Below are positions 38,901 through 47,460 of a DNA stretch of 64,000 nt, in pieces; position 1 is the first letter of the stretch; each line of letters begins with the position of its first letter. The notes under the pieces are model-generated. The model saw only the letters and a program-made list of their open reading frames with translations. It did not search any database and was not told where the DNA came from. The DNA lies in contig JAPXFQ010002747.1 of NCBI GenBank assembly GCA_028564705.1, positions 1,922,001 to 1,986,000 on the forward strand. Direction: 5' to 3'. Source of the stretch: Apricaphanius iberus (taxonomy: Eukaryota; Chordata; Actinopteri; Cyprinodontiformes; Aphaniidae). The translations under genes and the position numbers were made by a program.

Positions 38901-41900
38901 ATGCACGTTGTCTGCATAGCAAAATTTCTGAAAGCACATTAAATGTACATGCAGGATAAAGTTGACATATGGGCCTGTCGTTTTGTTCAGATACATGTGC
39001 ACATCTATCTTTAAAAGACACATCTTAGAACAGTGACTGATGTATGGGCAGAATCAGGAAAGATTAAAGGATTTCTATAAATCTGACATCAGTCCAAATA
39101 CAATGGCTGCTCTACGTCTGCAGGGTGGAAGCGTAACCTTTTGGTTTATTTTGCCTGCAAATCCCAGATGTGATGACAAAGACTGTTTGTGACTTGTTTC
39201 ATTACTCTTTTGCAGAGTATGTCATGAGGTCATTTTCACAGTATTAAATAAGCTTAACCTTTGTTGATTTCTAACAAACTGAAAGCAGAGTTCAACGGAA
39301 TGCCACACAGACCGTGGACCCTCCATGTTAAGCATAGAATACGAGCCGCGCGTGCTCTCACAGTGGCCCTGTTTTCTGTGGGACTTGGCCCCATCTCCTA
39401 TGTGTGGGCTGATCCTGAAGGTCCCACACGCCACGGCATTAATCATCACCAGGGATGAGAGAAAGGAAACAAAAACCTTTCCTTCAGGCTAAACCCAGCT
39501 ATTACTCAACACGCCAGGCGTGATGTTTGACTTGACTCTCTCCATTACAGCCATCATAGATCCCTTGCTGCTCTGAAGCAGTGACAGATTCCTTTCATCT
39601 TAAGAGTGGATTGCTATACGGCCTAAATATTTGACATTGTGCTCTAAAACTATAGAATACAGTGAGTTACAGAGGTCAGGCTTGTTTGAAATGTTCAGTC
39701 TCTCCACTGAAGAATTCCTCTTGTCACAAAGACGACTGTTGTTGGGATCTGTTTCAAAAGCAAAATCTCCAGAAGTATGCAGCATCCAACTGGACGTCAC
39801 TAGCATCCCGTACGTGGGATTGGTCAGATAGACATGCCTTAATTTGAATGCTTTCCACATGCCACAAAGGGGAAAAACTGCAAATGTGGAGTGTAAATGC
39901 TCGGCTGCTTGAAGAGCACAAATTACTTGCCAAGAAAGCCACAACTGGATGGGCTCCTTTCTCTTGGACCTAACATGGGTGTGAGAGGATAAACAAACTA
40001 CCATAAGATATAGGATAAGATGAGATGTCACAGAAAGCCTGAATGTGCACTCAAAAAAGTCAAACCTCAGATTACCTAACAATGTTAATGTCAAGTGGTT
40101 CCACACAACTTCTTTAAGTAGCTGTTAAGATACGTGGTTACATTCTAAGTAACAAAGTATCTCAACAGTTACTTAAACCAGTTGCGTGGACAACATTAAT
40201 TAAATGTGATGTTTGATTTTTTTTAAATGTAGACAGGACATTTGTACTTTTAGTTTATTCCCTGTGGCTAGAAGAATACCATTGCTTAAGGAAAGCCATG
40301 AAGTCCCATTTTGCCGTAAACTTAGTGGTGGACACAAACATGTTGAAGAAGGTGCTACTCTCAGACTTAAGATAATTGCTAAATGCTCTATGATGTGGTA
40401 ACACCCTGAAAGGCACAATCCCCAGGGGGAAGCATTGTTGAGGAAGCATCATGCTGTGTAGATACTTCGACTGGACATAGAAATCTGGACAGACTGTGAG
40501 GATGATATAGACTTGAGAGCGCAAAATTAATTAACAAACCTAAATATGCAACCAGAGCCGCATTACAATTGTTCAGATAGCCTGTTCTCTGCATGTTTTA
40601 CAAATTACCCTCACTCAGAAGAGCACATGAATCAAACAAATGGCAGGTGACTGTATAGTCAGGTTACATTCTGACTGGGTAATTTGGTCATTTGAATCTG
40701 CTGTGGAGCAATGGTACCTGTAGGGTACCGGCCCTTTCGAGTCAGATGTTTCTGGCTTACTTCAAAGCATATTTATCCCTAAGAATGGCCTGGTTAAAGT
40801 TCAAACCCACATCAAGTTGAGCATCTATGGCTCTAAAAAAAACCTCTAAAATATCAGTTCAGATATGCTCCCTATCTAATTTTACTGCGCTTCAGCTGTT
40901 TTGCAAAGAAGAGTTGGTACTACTCTCCATCTCTAGATGTGCAAAGTTTGTTGAATCCTGATCGAAAAGAGTTCCATCTGTTGTGGGTGTTTTTATAAAC
41001 TATTCACTCACAGGTTATGGAGACAAACGCAGGCTAAAATTTTTTATTTTTACAAATTCTTTCCTTTATACAATTATCCCTGCTTTTTGTTGATCTGTCA
41101 CATAAAATTCGAAAATTCTAACGTTATATAGTGACAAAATATGAAAGAACTATTTCAAGTTGCTGACTCTTTGCCCAAAGAGTAAGTATGTCATTAACGT
41201 CTGATTGTGGAAAATTAGATGAAAAGAAAGTGGGGAGGCACCCGGGCCTAATCCGCACTGAGGTGTTCCCTTACAGGTCTCTTTCTACAGGGCTTTGTGA
41301 GGGGCTTACATGGCATGCTGCCTGAGTTTTCAGGGCCACGTCGCTCCTATCGGATGTCCCAGACACAGTGGAGGCAGACTGGGCCCATGCGTGACAGAAT
41401 CACAGGGCTGAAAACAACATTGCCCCAGGTCTTTTAATATCTGCTCACCTAACTTTCCTAGGCCTTCCTAGGGTTTACATCAGAGCTTGTGAGGCACCGT
41501 GATGATTTTGGTTGGCAGGGGGATTAGGGTTTGCAAAGACACCATGCAGGACGTAGCACAGAGGTGAGACACCACAGAGGCTCAATCTTCTACAAGCTGC
41601 AGGGCCTGACATGAGGTCATCCTTCATAGCTGCTGCTTTTACAGGGCTAACCAAGTCAAATAAACAGGGGCAGGCCACAGCCACCTACAAAGTGTTCTTA
41701 AAGATACAAAAGAGACCTCACTGTGTGGTTTCAGGACAGGAGGGGGTGGTTACCACGAGATGTGACGATGGGTATATAGGGTAGTGAGAGTTACATGAGA
41801 ATGCCAACATAATGGGTGGGCTGAAAACTAAATAAATACCATGCTGGAAACCATCAGAAAATGCAACACCAACAAGAAAAAACAATAATATAAAGTCGCG

Positions 41901-44522
41901 GGGCAAATGTTGCTCCTGTTTTTTAACCGGAGCATGCACAGTGCCCAGCAAAAGTACTGAGTCCACATTTTGTCTCAACCGATCTATTCAATGTTATTTC
42001 TTGGAAATGTGTACAATAGACGAACAAAATGGAGCAAATAACTATGAAGCGGAAGGAAAATTCTATGCTTTATTTTGTTTTACTAATAATGTATGGTGTA
42101 CATTTAAATTCTGTCCACCTGAACCAATACCGTAAAACCTCCTTTTGCAGCAAGTACAAGTCTTTTAGGGAATATTAGCTAGATCTGGGCAACTCAAAAC
42201 TACAATTCTTGTACTTTTTTGTTTATGAAATAGCCCAAGCTCAATCAGATTTGATGGAGAATGTCTGTGAAGTAACATTTTCAGGTCTTGTAACTATGTT
42301 TTATTGTGTTTAGATCTGGTCATAAATATGTTCTGACCTAAACCATTCCCACATGCCTCTCGCTGTATGTCCTTGCTCATTTTGTTGCTAGAAAGTAAAT
42401 CTCTGTCAGTCTTGGGACTTTTGTCACCTCTAAAAAGTTTTGGGGTTGTCCTGAATTAAGATCAGTCCTGCGTTTTCTGAAGAGAAGCATTTCCTCAACA
42501 TGATCCCTCATCCACCTCCATGTTGCACAGTATTAATAGTGTGTATTGAATATGTCCATGTTTCATGTTTTGCTTCTCATACCATTTGGGATATATCTTA
42601 AACAGCATTAGCACCTTCTAACACTTCGGGCTTTTTTGTGTGAAAAGCCTTCATGGCTCATGACAAACTGCAAATGGGATTTCTTTTGGTTTTCTTTTTG
42701 CCATTCTTCAATAAATTGCAGATTTGCAGACAACACAAGAAATAGTTGTCACAGAACAGATTCACCCTTCTGAGCTCATCCAGAGTTACATTACACATCC
42801 TGGTCCTTTTCGGATCAATGGTCACGTTTCCATGTATAAGTAAGTTTGGAGTGCCATTCTTTTCCATCTTTGGGTGAACAGTGTTGCTTGATATATGTAC
42901 AATTTGGGGGGGGGAAAAACGTAATAACCTAAACCAGTTTTAATCTTTTCTAAACCAGGAGTACTTATGTACTCCACTTGGGGAACTTTTCCACTGCAAA
43001 CTTTGGTGGCAGTAGAAAAGATTTTATTTTGGGGAACAAGAGTAAAGGAAGATGAGTGCAAACTCTTCAGAATAGGAAAACCATGCTAGGTTTTTTACAC
43101 TTCAAAATGTTATGCTAATATTTGTTCATCGATCTCATAAAGTCCCAGTGAAATTCATCATAGCTTGTGGGGTCGATGTAAGTACCTTTAAAAGTCCCTT
43201 TATCTAATTAGCAAATTTGCTATTTTCATATAGATATTTCATTTACCCTCTTTTTCTCACTACAAATTTACTCATTTACTAATCTTTAATGAAATCTTAA
43301 TGCATAAATGATCTTGCAGGTGACCATATCTTGATTTGTTCATATGGGCTGGAAAATCTGTGGAAGACCCCCGCAGAGCTTGTACTAATTGATGCAAAGA
43401 TCAGTCTCTGGATGTCCACATTCCTGACATGCCTACAGCAGTCTTCCATTCAGGGAATCCCACATTTTTGTTTTTTAGTTTTTTTTTATGTCTGTCACAG
43501 TCTCTGAAGTTGACCTGAAGGGCACACCTGTCCCGTTATGCTTTGGCCCTTTGTCCCACATTACTTCCTCTAGTCAAACCGTCACATTTGTGGGTTAACA
43601 TTAGACTCTCATTTGAATTAGAGTGCCTTGCAAAACCACTATTCCACATTTTGTTATGTTACAACCAGCCTAACCGTTCTGAAGGGCTTTTACCTTGCAT
43701 TTGTATTCAACTAACATGAGTTAATAGTTTCTTGAACCACCTTCTAGTGCTGTAATCTGCAAAAAGACTTTCCTGCTATATTTCTACCAGCTTTGAAATG
43801 TTTAGGGCCGACTTCTGCATCGGTCTCTTTTCCGTCGCAGCCACAGTTTTTCTTTCAACTTTCTTACCCCTGCTGAACAAACATTACCACAGCATGATGC
43901 TGCCACCACTATGTTTCAGAGTGGTGTTGTATTTACCACAAATAGTGATTTACATAGAGACAAATATGTTCGTTTCGGTTTCTTCTGCCCGGTGTATGCT
44001 GCCACAAACCAACATTGGTTTATGGAAAATTGTAAAAGACTCATTGTGCCCTTGGCTTTCTTCCTGCCCCTTGACTTCTGATGGCTGTTGGATGCTTGAT
44101 TTTATTTAGGAGTATGGAGTAAAAGGGAGATAAATACAAGCAATAAATCAAAGTTTTTATAGTTTTATTTAAAGAAAACGATAACTATGTAATTTACTTT
44201 TTCCCTTTACAAATATGTGCGACTTTGTTTAGGCGTCTCAACATCCAGTATGTCTAGAATATACTGAGTTTTGTAGATGTAATTTGACAAATAGTGGAAA
44301 ATTAAAGAGAAGTCTGTCACAAGCTCCAATCCCTACCTTGATACCTCCGACAACCTCCTCGCTGTTCGACAGAGTCACGTTGTATGCCTCTGTGTGTTGC
44401 GGCGCAGCCTCCTTTGGCCTCTTTCTCTCTTTCCTGGCTTCTACTCCGTCCAGAAGGATGCACTGAGTCCAAAACACGGCAGCCAACACTGCCAGAGGAC
44501 CAGCTCCACACCTCATCTTCAT
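12887..44522 (-). CDS. c1qtnf12: C1q/TNF-related protein 12 (CTRP12, adipolin), complete CDS
   Basis: Secreted adipokine of the C1q/TNF family; the mammalian protein acts on glucose metabolism and insulin sensitivity. Eight exons join in phase: 44522-44337, 27921-27817, 27705-27594, 24277-24093, 21148-21040, 16112-16019, 13143-13065, 12985-12887, giving 322 residues (human about 302). Visible parts: signal peptide (about 1-29, core [10 protein letters not shown]); N-glycosylation site N48-V-T; basic cluster RKCRKRK at 88-94, where CTRP12 is known to be cleaved; six Gly-X-Y triplets at about 99-117; and a C1q domain from about 170 to 322 with the family strings VLICIESLC and GLESNSK. The start is the first ATG after an in-frame TAA in the same exon. 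A pyrimidine-rich acceptor at 44613 implies an upstream non-coding exon. All introns are GT-AG. Intron 1 (16.4 kb) is unusually repeat-laden. Identification rests on family knowledge and is firm. Confidence 0.95.
13065..13143 (-). CDS. c1qtnf12: c1qtnf12 exon 7 (C1q domain, residues 264-290)
   Basis: It encodes [20 protein letters not shown] and GLLELQ. Acceptor 'attttctttacag', donor CTACAG|GTGAGA. Confidence 0.92.
13144..16018 (-). other. c1qtnf12: c1qtnf12 intron 6
   Basis: A CpG-richer segment at about 13390-14560, with 'gttagc'-type words, looks like an old transposon, but no pair of ends could be matched. The rest is AT-rich with no recognisable feature. Confidence 0.45.
16019..16112 (-). 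CDS. c1qtnf12: c1qtnf12 exon 6 (C1q domain, residues 233-264)
   Basis: It encodes [20 protein letters not shown] followed by [11 protein letters not shown]; the CIESLC pair of cysteines is a CTRP12 signature. It ends in phase 2 at TATAC|GTAAGC. Confidence 0.93.
16774..17984 (+). mobile_element. Non-autonomous hAT-type element
   Basis: The ends form a short inverted repeat: CAGTGCTGGGGA on the left, and the right end read backwards is CAGCATTGGGGA. The flanking 8-mers TCCGTCTA (16766-16773) and TCCATCTA (17985-17992) differ at one position, as expected of an aged 8-bp hAT target duplication. Subterminal 'taacggaatac' motifs occur at both ends. The 73- and 70-residue frames inside match no transposase domain that I know. 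Confidence 0.7.
18161..19042. mobile_element. Long-inverted-repeat (foldback) element with a THAP fragment, Kolobok-like
   Basis: Two arms of about 250 bases (18161-18412 and 18796-19042) are inverted copies. Both begin GGAAAAGTT and share 'gaccttatttttagcaaat'-like, 'aggagtttat' and 'acattatctg'-like stretches. The centre carries an open frame (18513-18695, plus) with [11 protein letters not shown] then FSFHRLPF, the first half of a THAP zinc finger; it stops before the later Cys and His. A TTAA lies at the right border (the left one is TGCA). TTAA duplications and THAP domains together point to the Kolobok superfamily, though P-element relatives also have THAP. Confidence 0.65.
18513..18695 (+). 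pseudogene. Truncated THAP-domain reading frame
   Basis: 60 residues. The THAP pattern C-x4-C followed by a conserved FHR-x-P is visible near residues 30-50. The frame ends at TAA before the second Cys and the His needed for zinc binding, so a functional finger is not encoded unless splicing joins another exon. It sits exactly between the two long inverted arms. Confidence 0.5.
19400..19862 (+). mobile_element. Tc1-like transposase relic
   Basis: The stretch contains 'tgctgaaatcaagttcccag', then 'agtctgggga', and later 'gaagtccagggggaagtttc', in the order found in another common fish Tc1-type transposase gene. All frames are interrupted. Confidence 0.45.
19864..19884 (+). repeat. Poly-C run
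   Basis: 21 consecutive C. The length may be an assembly artefact. Confidence 0.9.
20283..20592. mobile_element. Possible hAT-type MITE
   Basis: The left end 'gctgtgtcaaactcattt' and the right end 'ggtttgacacaa' are roughly inverted. The left words with 'gggccacat' recall a common fish hAT MITE. No target duplication was identified. Confidence 0.35.
21040..21148 (-). CDS. c1qtnf12: c1qtnf12 exon 5 (C1q domain, residues 197-233)
   Basis: It encodes KGAFLRGKG and [20 protein letters not shown], the jelly-roll strands typical of C1q heads. It ends in phase 1 at ATTG|GTACGT. Confidence 0.93.
21714..23178 (+). mobile_element. hAT deletion derivative with BED-finger remnant
   Basis: Perfect 8-bp target duplications CAGAGCAC (21706-21713 and 23179-23186) flank ends reading TAGGGCTGCAGC on the left and, inverted, TAGGGCTGCAGC on the right. 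Inside, two adjoining plus-strand frames (about 21940-22070) give [10 protein letters not shown] and then [18 protein letters not shown] with IIQHQK: the W, Cys-x2-Cys and following His of a BED zinc finger, as at the N-terminus of hAT transposases. A frameshift between the two halves and the absence of the RNase-H-like catalytic region and dimerisation domain show that it is non-autonomous. Confidence 0.8.
23894..23907 (+). repeat. Poly-G run
   Basis: 14 consecutive G inside intron 4 of c1qtnf12. Confidence 0.9.
24093..24277 (-). CDS. c1qtnf12: c1qtnf12 exon 4 (start of C1q domain, residues 135-196)
   Basis: The protein begins [10 protein letters not shown]. It then carries the family segment AFHCKLKGP and [13 protein letters not shown]. 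Acceptor 'ctgttcttctcag', donor ACA|GTGAGT. The region between about 145 and 165 is variable in the family. Confidence 0.92.
24476..25187 (+). mobile_element. Pogo/Tigger-like relic
   Basis: The ends are imperfect inverted repeats (taatttcggactata on the left; inverted right end taattttttgactat). The frame at about 24685-24790 reads [20 protein letters not shown], the helix-turn-helix start of pogo/CENP-B-type DNA-binding domains. Further similarity continues past a stop codon (QELSQC, then RKAFRGHK in another frame). Catalytic DDE parts are missing. A sister element with the same 'cggactataag' end lies at 62139-62850. Confidence 0.65.
25555..25720 (-). mobile_element. Tc1-like fragment (antisense)
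   Basis: The plus strand reads 'tctttgtctaggccatttta', then 'cattctgttgtagatct' and 'actgtcct'. These are antisense words of a Tc1-type transposase gene common in fish. It is a short fragment only. Confidence 0.5.
26265..26340 (+). repeat. Dispersed 'tttatttgtaaagcacattt' repeat fragment
   Basis: It has the pair 'tttatttgtaaagcacattt' and 'caaagtcctttaca', typical of the short teleost repeat also seen near 4287. Confidence 0.5.
26387..27310. mobile_element. Harbinger-type MITE with TAA target duplication
   Basis: The left end GGGGCTGATTTATCAA is repeated exactly, inverted, at the right end (27295-27310). TAA flanks both sides (26384-26386 and 27311-27313). A 3-bp TAA duplication is characteristic of PIF/Harbinger. 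The 924-bp body contains only short frames without transposase or Myb-like motifs, so it is non-autonomous. Confidence 0.75.
27594..27705 (-). CDS. c1qtnf12: c1qtnf12 exon 3 (collagen run, residues 98-135)
   Basis: Six consecutive Gly-X-Y triplets ([19 protein letters not shown]), then [17 protein letters not shown], matching the family's post-collagen helix. It ends in phase 1 with donor AAAG|GTAAAT. Intron 2 before it is only 111 bp. Confidence 0.92.
27817..27921 (-). CDS. c1qtnf12: c1qtnf12 exon 2 (residues 63-97)
   Basis: 105 bases, phase 0 on both sides. It encodes the conserved WMDFVKRP segment and the basic RKCRKRK cluster. Acceptor 'ttcttgttacag', donor CTG|GTAATC. Confidence 0.9.
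28320..29300 (+). mobile_element. Tc1/mariner-like relic
   Basis: The order of motifs matches a fish Tc1-like element read 5' to 3': 'taaagcctcagctattttct', 'gcagggttaggtcgc', 'atcagatgagaccaagac', 'gagtggcagcattatgcc', 'gagcaggacacaaacacc' and 'ttccttccacttcacaat' near the 3' end. Stops and indels break every frame. Confidence 0.6.
30538..30780 (+). repeat. Dispersed teleost repeat ('aaatggtaaatgg...tatagcgctt')
   Basis: A longer copy: 'aaatggtaaatggattgaac', 'tatatagcgcttttctagtc', 'cactcaaagcactttacact', 'cattcacactcac', 'gtgggcaatttggggttaag', 'tgactggagga' and 'tactgagccaca'. It is a well-known unit in fish genomes. A 103-residue frame across it is spurious. Confidence 0.7.
32135..32598. 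mobile_element. MITE with 'gctatgtttacatg' inverted ends
   Basis: The left end GCTATGTTTACATGGAC and the inverted right end GCTACGTTTACATGTGC match at most positions, and TA stands directly outside both ends (32133-32134, 32599-32600). Internal 'catgtaaac' copies occur. TA flanks suggest the Tc1/mariner group, but the family is not certain. Confidence 0.6.
35222..35653 (+). other. 143-residue reading frame, not called as a gene
   Basis: An open frame inside c1qtnf12 intron 1 on the opposite strand. It has no signal peptide, known domain or flanking exon borders that I can recognise. It may be chance or part of a non-coding transcript. Confidence 0.15.
35760..37420 (+). mobile_element. Tc1/mariner-like element, near full length but decayed
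   Basis: It starts around 'tgaacttttcacattttctc'. In order it shows 'ggcctcagctgtttgttaga', 'gagttaagtcataaagcaat', 'aacagggccgtccacttaaa', 'tggtggcagcatcaagctgt', 'ggcttttcttcagcagagac' and 'aaaagacctgctgctgtaat', then a 3' tail near 37400. These correspond to the Tc1 5' region, paired DNA-binding region, catalytic core and 3' end. Frames are broken throughout. The internal (AT)n tract adds length. Confidence 0.65.
35948..35993 (+). repeat. (AT)n microsatellite
   Basis: About 23 AT units without interruption. Confidence 0.95.
40400..41125 (+). mobile_element. Tc1-like relic
   Basis: The words 'gaagcatcatgctgtg', 'tatttatccctaagaatggc', 'cagctgttttgcaaagaaga', 'catctctagatgtgcaaagt' and 'gttgatctgtcacataaaat' occur in the order of a fish Tc1-type element's second half. 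Much of the centre is deleted or diverged. Confidence 0.55.
41935..43100 (-). mobile_element. Tc1-like relic (antisense)
   Basis: The plus strand carries the antisense words in order: 'cagtgcccagcaaaagtact', 'acctccttttgcagcaagta', 'agcccaagctcaatcagatt', 'tgacctaaaccattcccaca', 'atggctcatgacaaactgca', 'tttgccattcttcaataaat' and 'gagctcatccagagttacat'. The complement therefore encodes the decayed transposase. Confidence 0.6.
43620..44130 (-). mobile_element. Tc1-like relic (antisense)
   Basis: It starts 'gagtgccttgcaaaaccact', with 'ccacattttgttatgttaca' and later 'cacagcatgatgctgccacc' and 'ttggctttcttcctgcccct', the antisense order of a Tc1-like element. It ends about 200 bp from c1qtnf12 exon 1. 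Confidence 0.6.
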
Positions 44523-44612
44523 ACTTTAAATCAGCACCAAGGGGCCTGAGGACAATCTTGCAGAGGGGTTGACCAGCAGCGTACTTGACAGAAGATGAAG
44601 ATGCTGACGAGG
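44337..44612 (-). CDS. c1qtnf12: c1qtnf12 exon 1 (5' UTR plus residues 1-62)
   Basis: Coding part 44522-44337. It holds the signal peptide, a lysine/arginine-rich stretch (RKERKRPKE) and N48-V-T. The donor is ATCAAG|GTAGGG. Bases 44612-44523 are 5' UTR if the acceptor 'ctgtgttttttag' at 44613 is used. Confidence 0.85.
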
Positions 44613-45424
44613 CTAAAAAACACAGAAGGAATTAAGCTTCAGGAAGTCCTCGTCCACAAACTTCTAAGACTGAGTGGTGCTGCTGTGTTCCTCCCCTCTT
44701 GTTGAGCTCCCAGCCAAACGCAGTCTTGCAGGGGCACTGTTCAGTCTAGCCAGACAGTCGAGTAGGCTTACTCAACTATGAAATGTGTGAAGCAGAATGG
44801 TCCAGGGGAATGACAGAGTGGCGCAGAACTGACAGCAAATAAAGCCATTAGTGAGATTTTTCACGCTTTCTGCTTTGTTGGGGGGGAGGTGAGGTGTTTG
44901 AGGGAGGGCACAGGGGGCAAAAGAGGAGAAGAGGAGACAGGGGGAAAGAGAGGAGGGGTGTCCAAATGCAGAGGGTGGGCTGTGAGAGCTGCTGGAGATG
45001 GATGGTTAAGTTCTCTTTTTCCCTCCTGCTGGTTTTTTACACTGGGAAGACGTTCCAAGATGCAGCAAAGTGGTGCGGTGGCTGGAATGACTACAAAATC
45101 CAAAGAAATCAGACTTTCCTTTAAAAAACAAAACTGCAAAGTCAGCACTTAAATAAACTTGTCTGGTGTACAAAACTACTGTTTTCGAGTTCCCTTTGCT
45201 TCTCCTTGAAGAATTAGTCACTCCTGCCTGCATCCACAATAAACTCAACAGGTAGCAGTAGGCTGATGCCGCTCAGGTTCGAGTCAACGTGCAAAGAGCC
45301 TCAGAGTCAGCTGGGCTGCTTTCTGCCTGCTCCGCTGCATTCCCTGCCCTTTTTTCAGTCTGGTCTGAGTCGCTCCTTTGCTCTGAGCCTACAGGAGGGC
45401 TCGCTGTGGCATTTTATTATCTTC

Positions 45425-45490
45425 CATTCTCTCCCCCCGCCCCAGTCTCTCTCCCTCTCCTCTCTCTCTTTCCTTTGCCTCTCTCTGTTG
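45425..45490 (+). repeat. CT-rich (pyrimidine) tract
   Basis: It consists of runs of CTCTCC and CTCTCT (GA-rich on the minus strand) in the upstream region of c1qtnf12. It may be promoter-proximal, but no regulatory role can be shown. Confidence 0.6.
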
Positions 45491-46441
45491 GCAACCCTTC
45501 AAGCTTATTCTGCTCTGTTTTATCTCATGGATGAAATGGTGGAGTTGAGAAGGCTTTTTGGCAGACAATAAAGTTGTGTGCGTTGCTTTTATAAATTATT
45601 GTATCTGTCACTTTGGCTCAGTATTAGCTTACTCTTCCAAACCCTTGTGTTTATATATGGGATAGAAATAGAAACAATGTTAAACTTTTTAGTGACCCTA
45701 AGAAGAGCACTTTTGGAATCTGTAATTTAAAAAAACTACCAGAGAAGTTCAGATGGGAGCATATTCCACTTATTTCTTTTAAATCCCTTCTGAAGATCAG
45801 TTACTTTTCTCGAAAAAATACAGTTTCTAAACGTGACTGTCTAAATGGAATATTTCTAGAATAATTTGTGGAGGGATTTTTACTTGCCGACATATTTTTA
45901 GACATTTTGGCCTGTTTGCTGTTGTATTGTATTGCCTTGTATTTGAGAAGAGTGACATCTGGAGGACGCCAGCGGAAGGACAGTGACGCCACAATTGTCG
46001 TCAATCTCTTCCTGTATTTGCTGGCACAGCTGGGTGAAACGTAGTAGGAAGTTGTGTGAAATACATGGATTAATAGCCATTCAAGTTTCACCCCAGTCAA
46101 CAGCAAAACCGGATGTTGTTTTACATGAAAAAGTAAGAGCAGTCAAATCACTTATTTTATTAATATAACATTTTACTCTATAACTAGGTACTTTATGTTT
46201 TTACACTTAAATTATTATGTAATGTTCACACTTAAGTATTAACATTCAGTGTGTTTTAGCTTCCTCGGGAGTGAATTTATGAATATTTCCACGAATTATT
46301 TTAGCTTTAGCTTTTTCATAGAGACTGGAATTACTGTCTTTGAAGCAGTCTCTAAACTTTATATATCATGTGGAAACAGTGCAAAGGAATGACTCCCATT
46401 TAAAAGGAAGAAATGTCCAGCAACACCACTGACAGTGTTTT

Positions 46442-47029
46442 ATGGTATCCCATACTGTGGAAATGGAAAACAGAAACAGCGAACCAGAAATACTTTTTGT
46501 GGAAAAGAAAAGATATGAATTTTTTAATAGCAGCAGTAGCTCTGTGAGAGACGATGTTGAGGCAAGGCACAGGAAGAAAAAAAAAGAATTAGGCCAGGTA
46601 AGGGATGCACCAATACCGATACTTGTATTGGGTATTGGGCCCGATACCGTTCTTATGTACTGTATCAGTATCGATTAAAGTTAACCAATACCATGAACCT
46701 ATACTTAAAATGTGTAAATTCTGCAACAATTTCACAGAAGAATGTCTATTTTTCACTTGAAATTTTTGTTTTGTGGCCATTTTTAATCCTGTTTTTTTAT
46801 CTAATACAACATAATTTGTTGTAACAAACACAGAATCAAATTAAATAACACCTGTCTTCAGATTCATTGCATTTTTTTGTGTGGTACAAGTATCAGTATC
46901 ATTATTCTGTATCGGTAAGTACTCAAATCCAAGTATCGGTATCGTATCAATTTGAAAAAAAAAAGTGATATCGTTGCATCCCTAGGCCAGGTGCATCCTC
47001 TACAGGAGAACTGTGAGAACATAATGTAG
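46442..47029 (+). other. Small ORF split by a MITE (no assigned product)
   Basis: The frame from 46442 (an in-frame TGA lies just upstream) runs into the MITE at 46600. Counting one target copy only, it would continue in phase from 46993 to TAG at 47027-47029, for 64 residues in all. Features are a serine run (SSSSSV) and a basic cluster (RHRKKKK). It resembles no protein that I know. With the element in place the frame reads 25 element-derived residues and stops at 46678. The junction also creates a donor-like CCAG|GTAAGG. It could be a real small exon, a retrocopy fragment or chance. Confidence 0.25.
46600..46984. mobile_element. hAT-type MITE with perfect 8-bp target duplication
   Basis: The 385-bp element begins AAGGGATGCACC and its inverted right end is TAGGGATGCAAC. 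GGCCAGGT stands on both sides (46592-46599, 46985-46992). Subterminal 'ccgatac/gtatcgg' words repeat at both ends. 8-bp duplications indicate hAT. Partial relatives lie near 54033 and 61915. Confidence 0.82.
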
Positions 47030-47127
47030 ATATCGGAGATGTTTAATTTTATTTGTAACTTTCATTCTGTTTGAAATTAATTAACAGAATACATTTGTTT
47101 TATATGTATTATTTTTTACAGAATATG

Positions 47128-47460
47128 TAGGGTTGGGTGATATATGGACTTTATCAGGATAGTTGTGGTTGACTACTATTGTGATAACGATAGAAATTAT
47201 GATAAACAACTTCAATTCCACTTACAGTAGACTTCTTCAGGAAAACAGTCACATAAATAATTTAATATTTAATCATATTTTCAAATTAATTGATATTTAT
47301 TGATGCTCTCGTGGAACAAACAATAGAGTAAAACAAAAACTAAAAACTTAACATAATTCTAAAACTTCTATTCAGGGTTTTTTTTCCCATTATTATTTGG
47401 AAGTTGTCGTGACAACAATAAATCTTTTTTGCATTGTGTATCTTTTTCTTAATTAAAAAA
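47128..47460 (+). mobile_element. Possible MITE ('agggttgggtgatatatgg')
   Basis: The left end and the following 'gataacgatag' words recall a fish repeat with 'gggctgggcgatat' ends. The right end was not found, so the limits are approximate. Confidence 0.35.

Larger units (their letters stand above)
27922..44336 (-). other. c1qtnf12: c1qtnf12 intron 1 (16.4 kb)
   Basis: The largest intron of the window. It carries at least five Tc1-like relics, a TA-flanked MITE (32135-32598), a dispersed repeat (30538-30780) and an (AT)n tract. Stretches 29300-30530, 30790-32130, 32600-35750 and 37420-40400 show nothing recognisable; their longest frames (35222-35653, 143 residues; 39600-40106 minus, 168 residues) have no domain. 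Confidence 0.6.

Noticed and set aside
39600..40106. 168-residue minus-strand frame inside c1qtnf12 intron 1, the longest single frame in the window
   Set aside because: No domain, no exon-like borders, and other overlapping frames of similar quality on both strands. A frame of this length is expected by chance in 64 kb.
45801..46106. 101-residue minus-strand frame upstream of sdf4
   Set aside because: No domain or splice borders, and several overlapping frames on both strands argue for chance.
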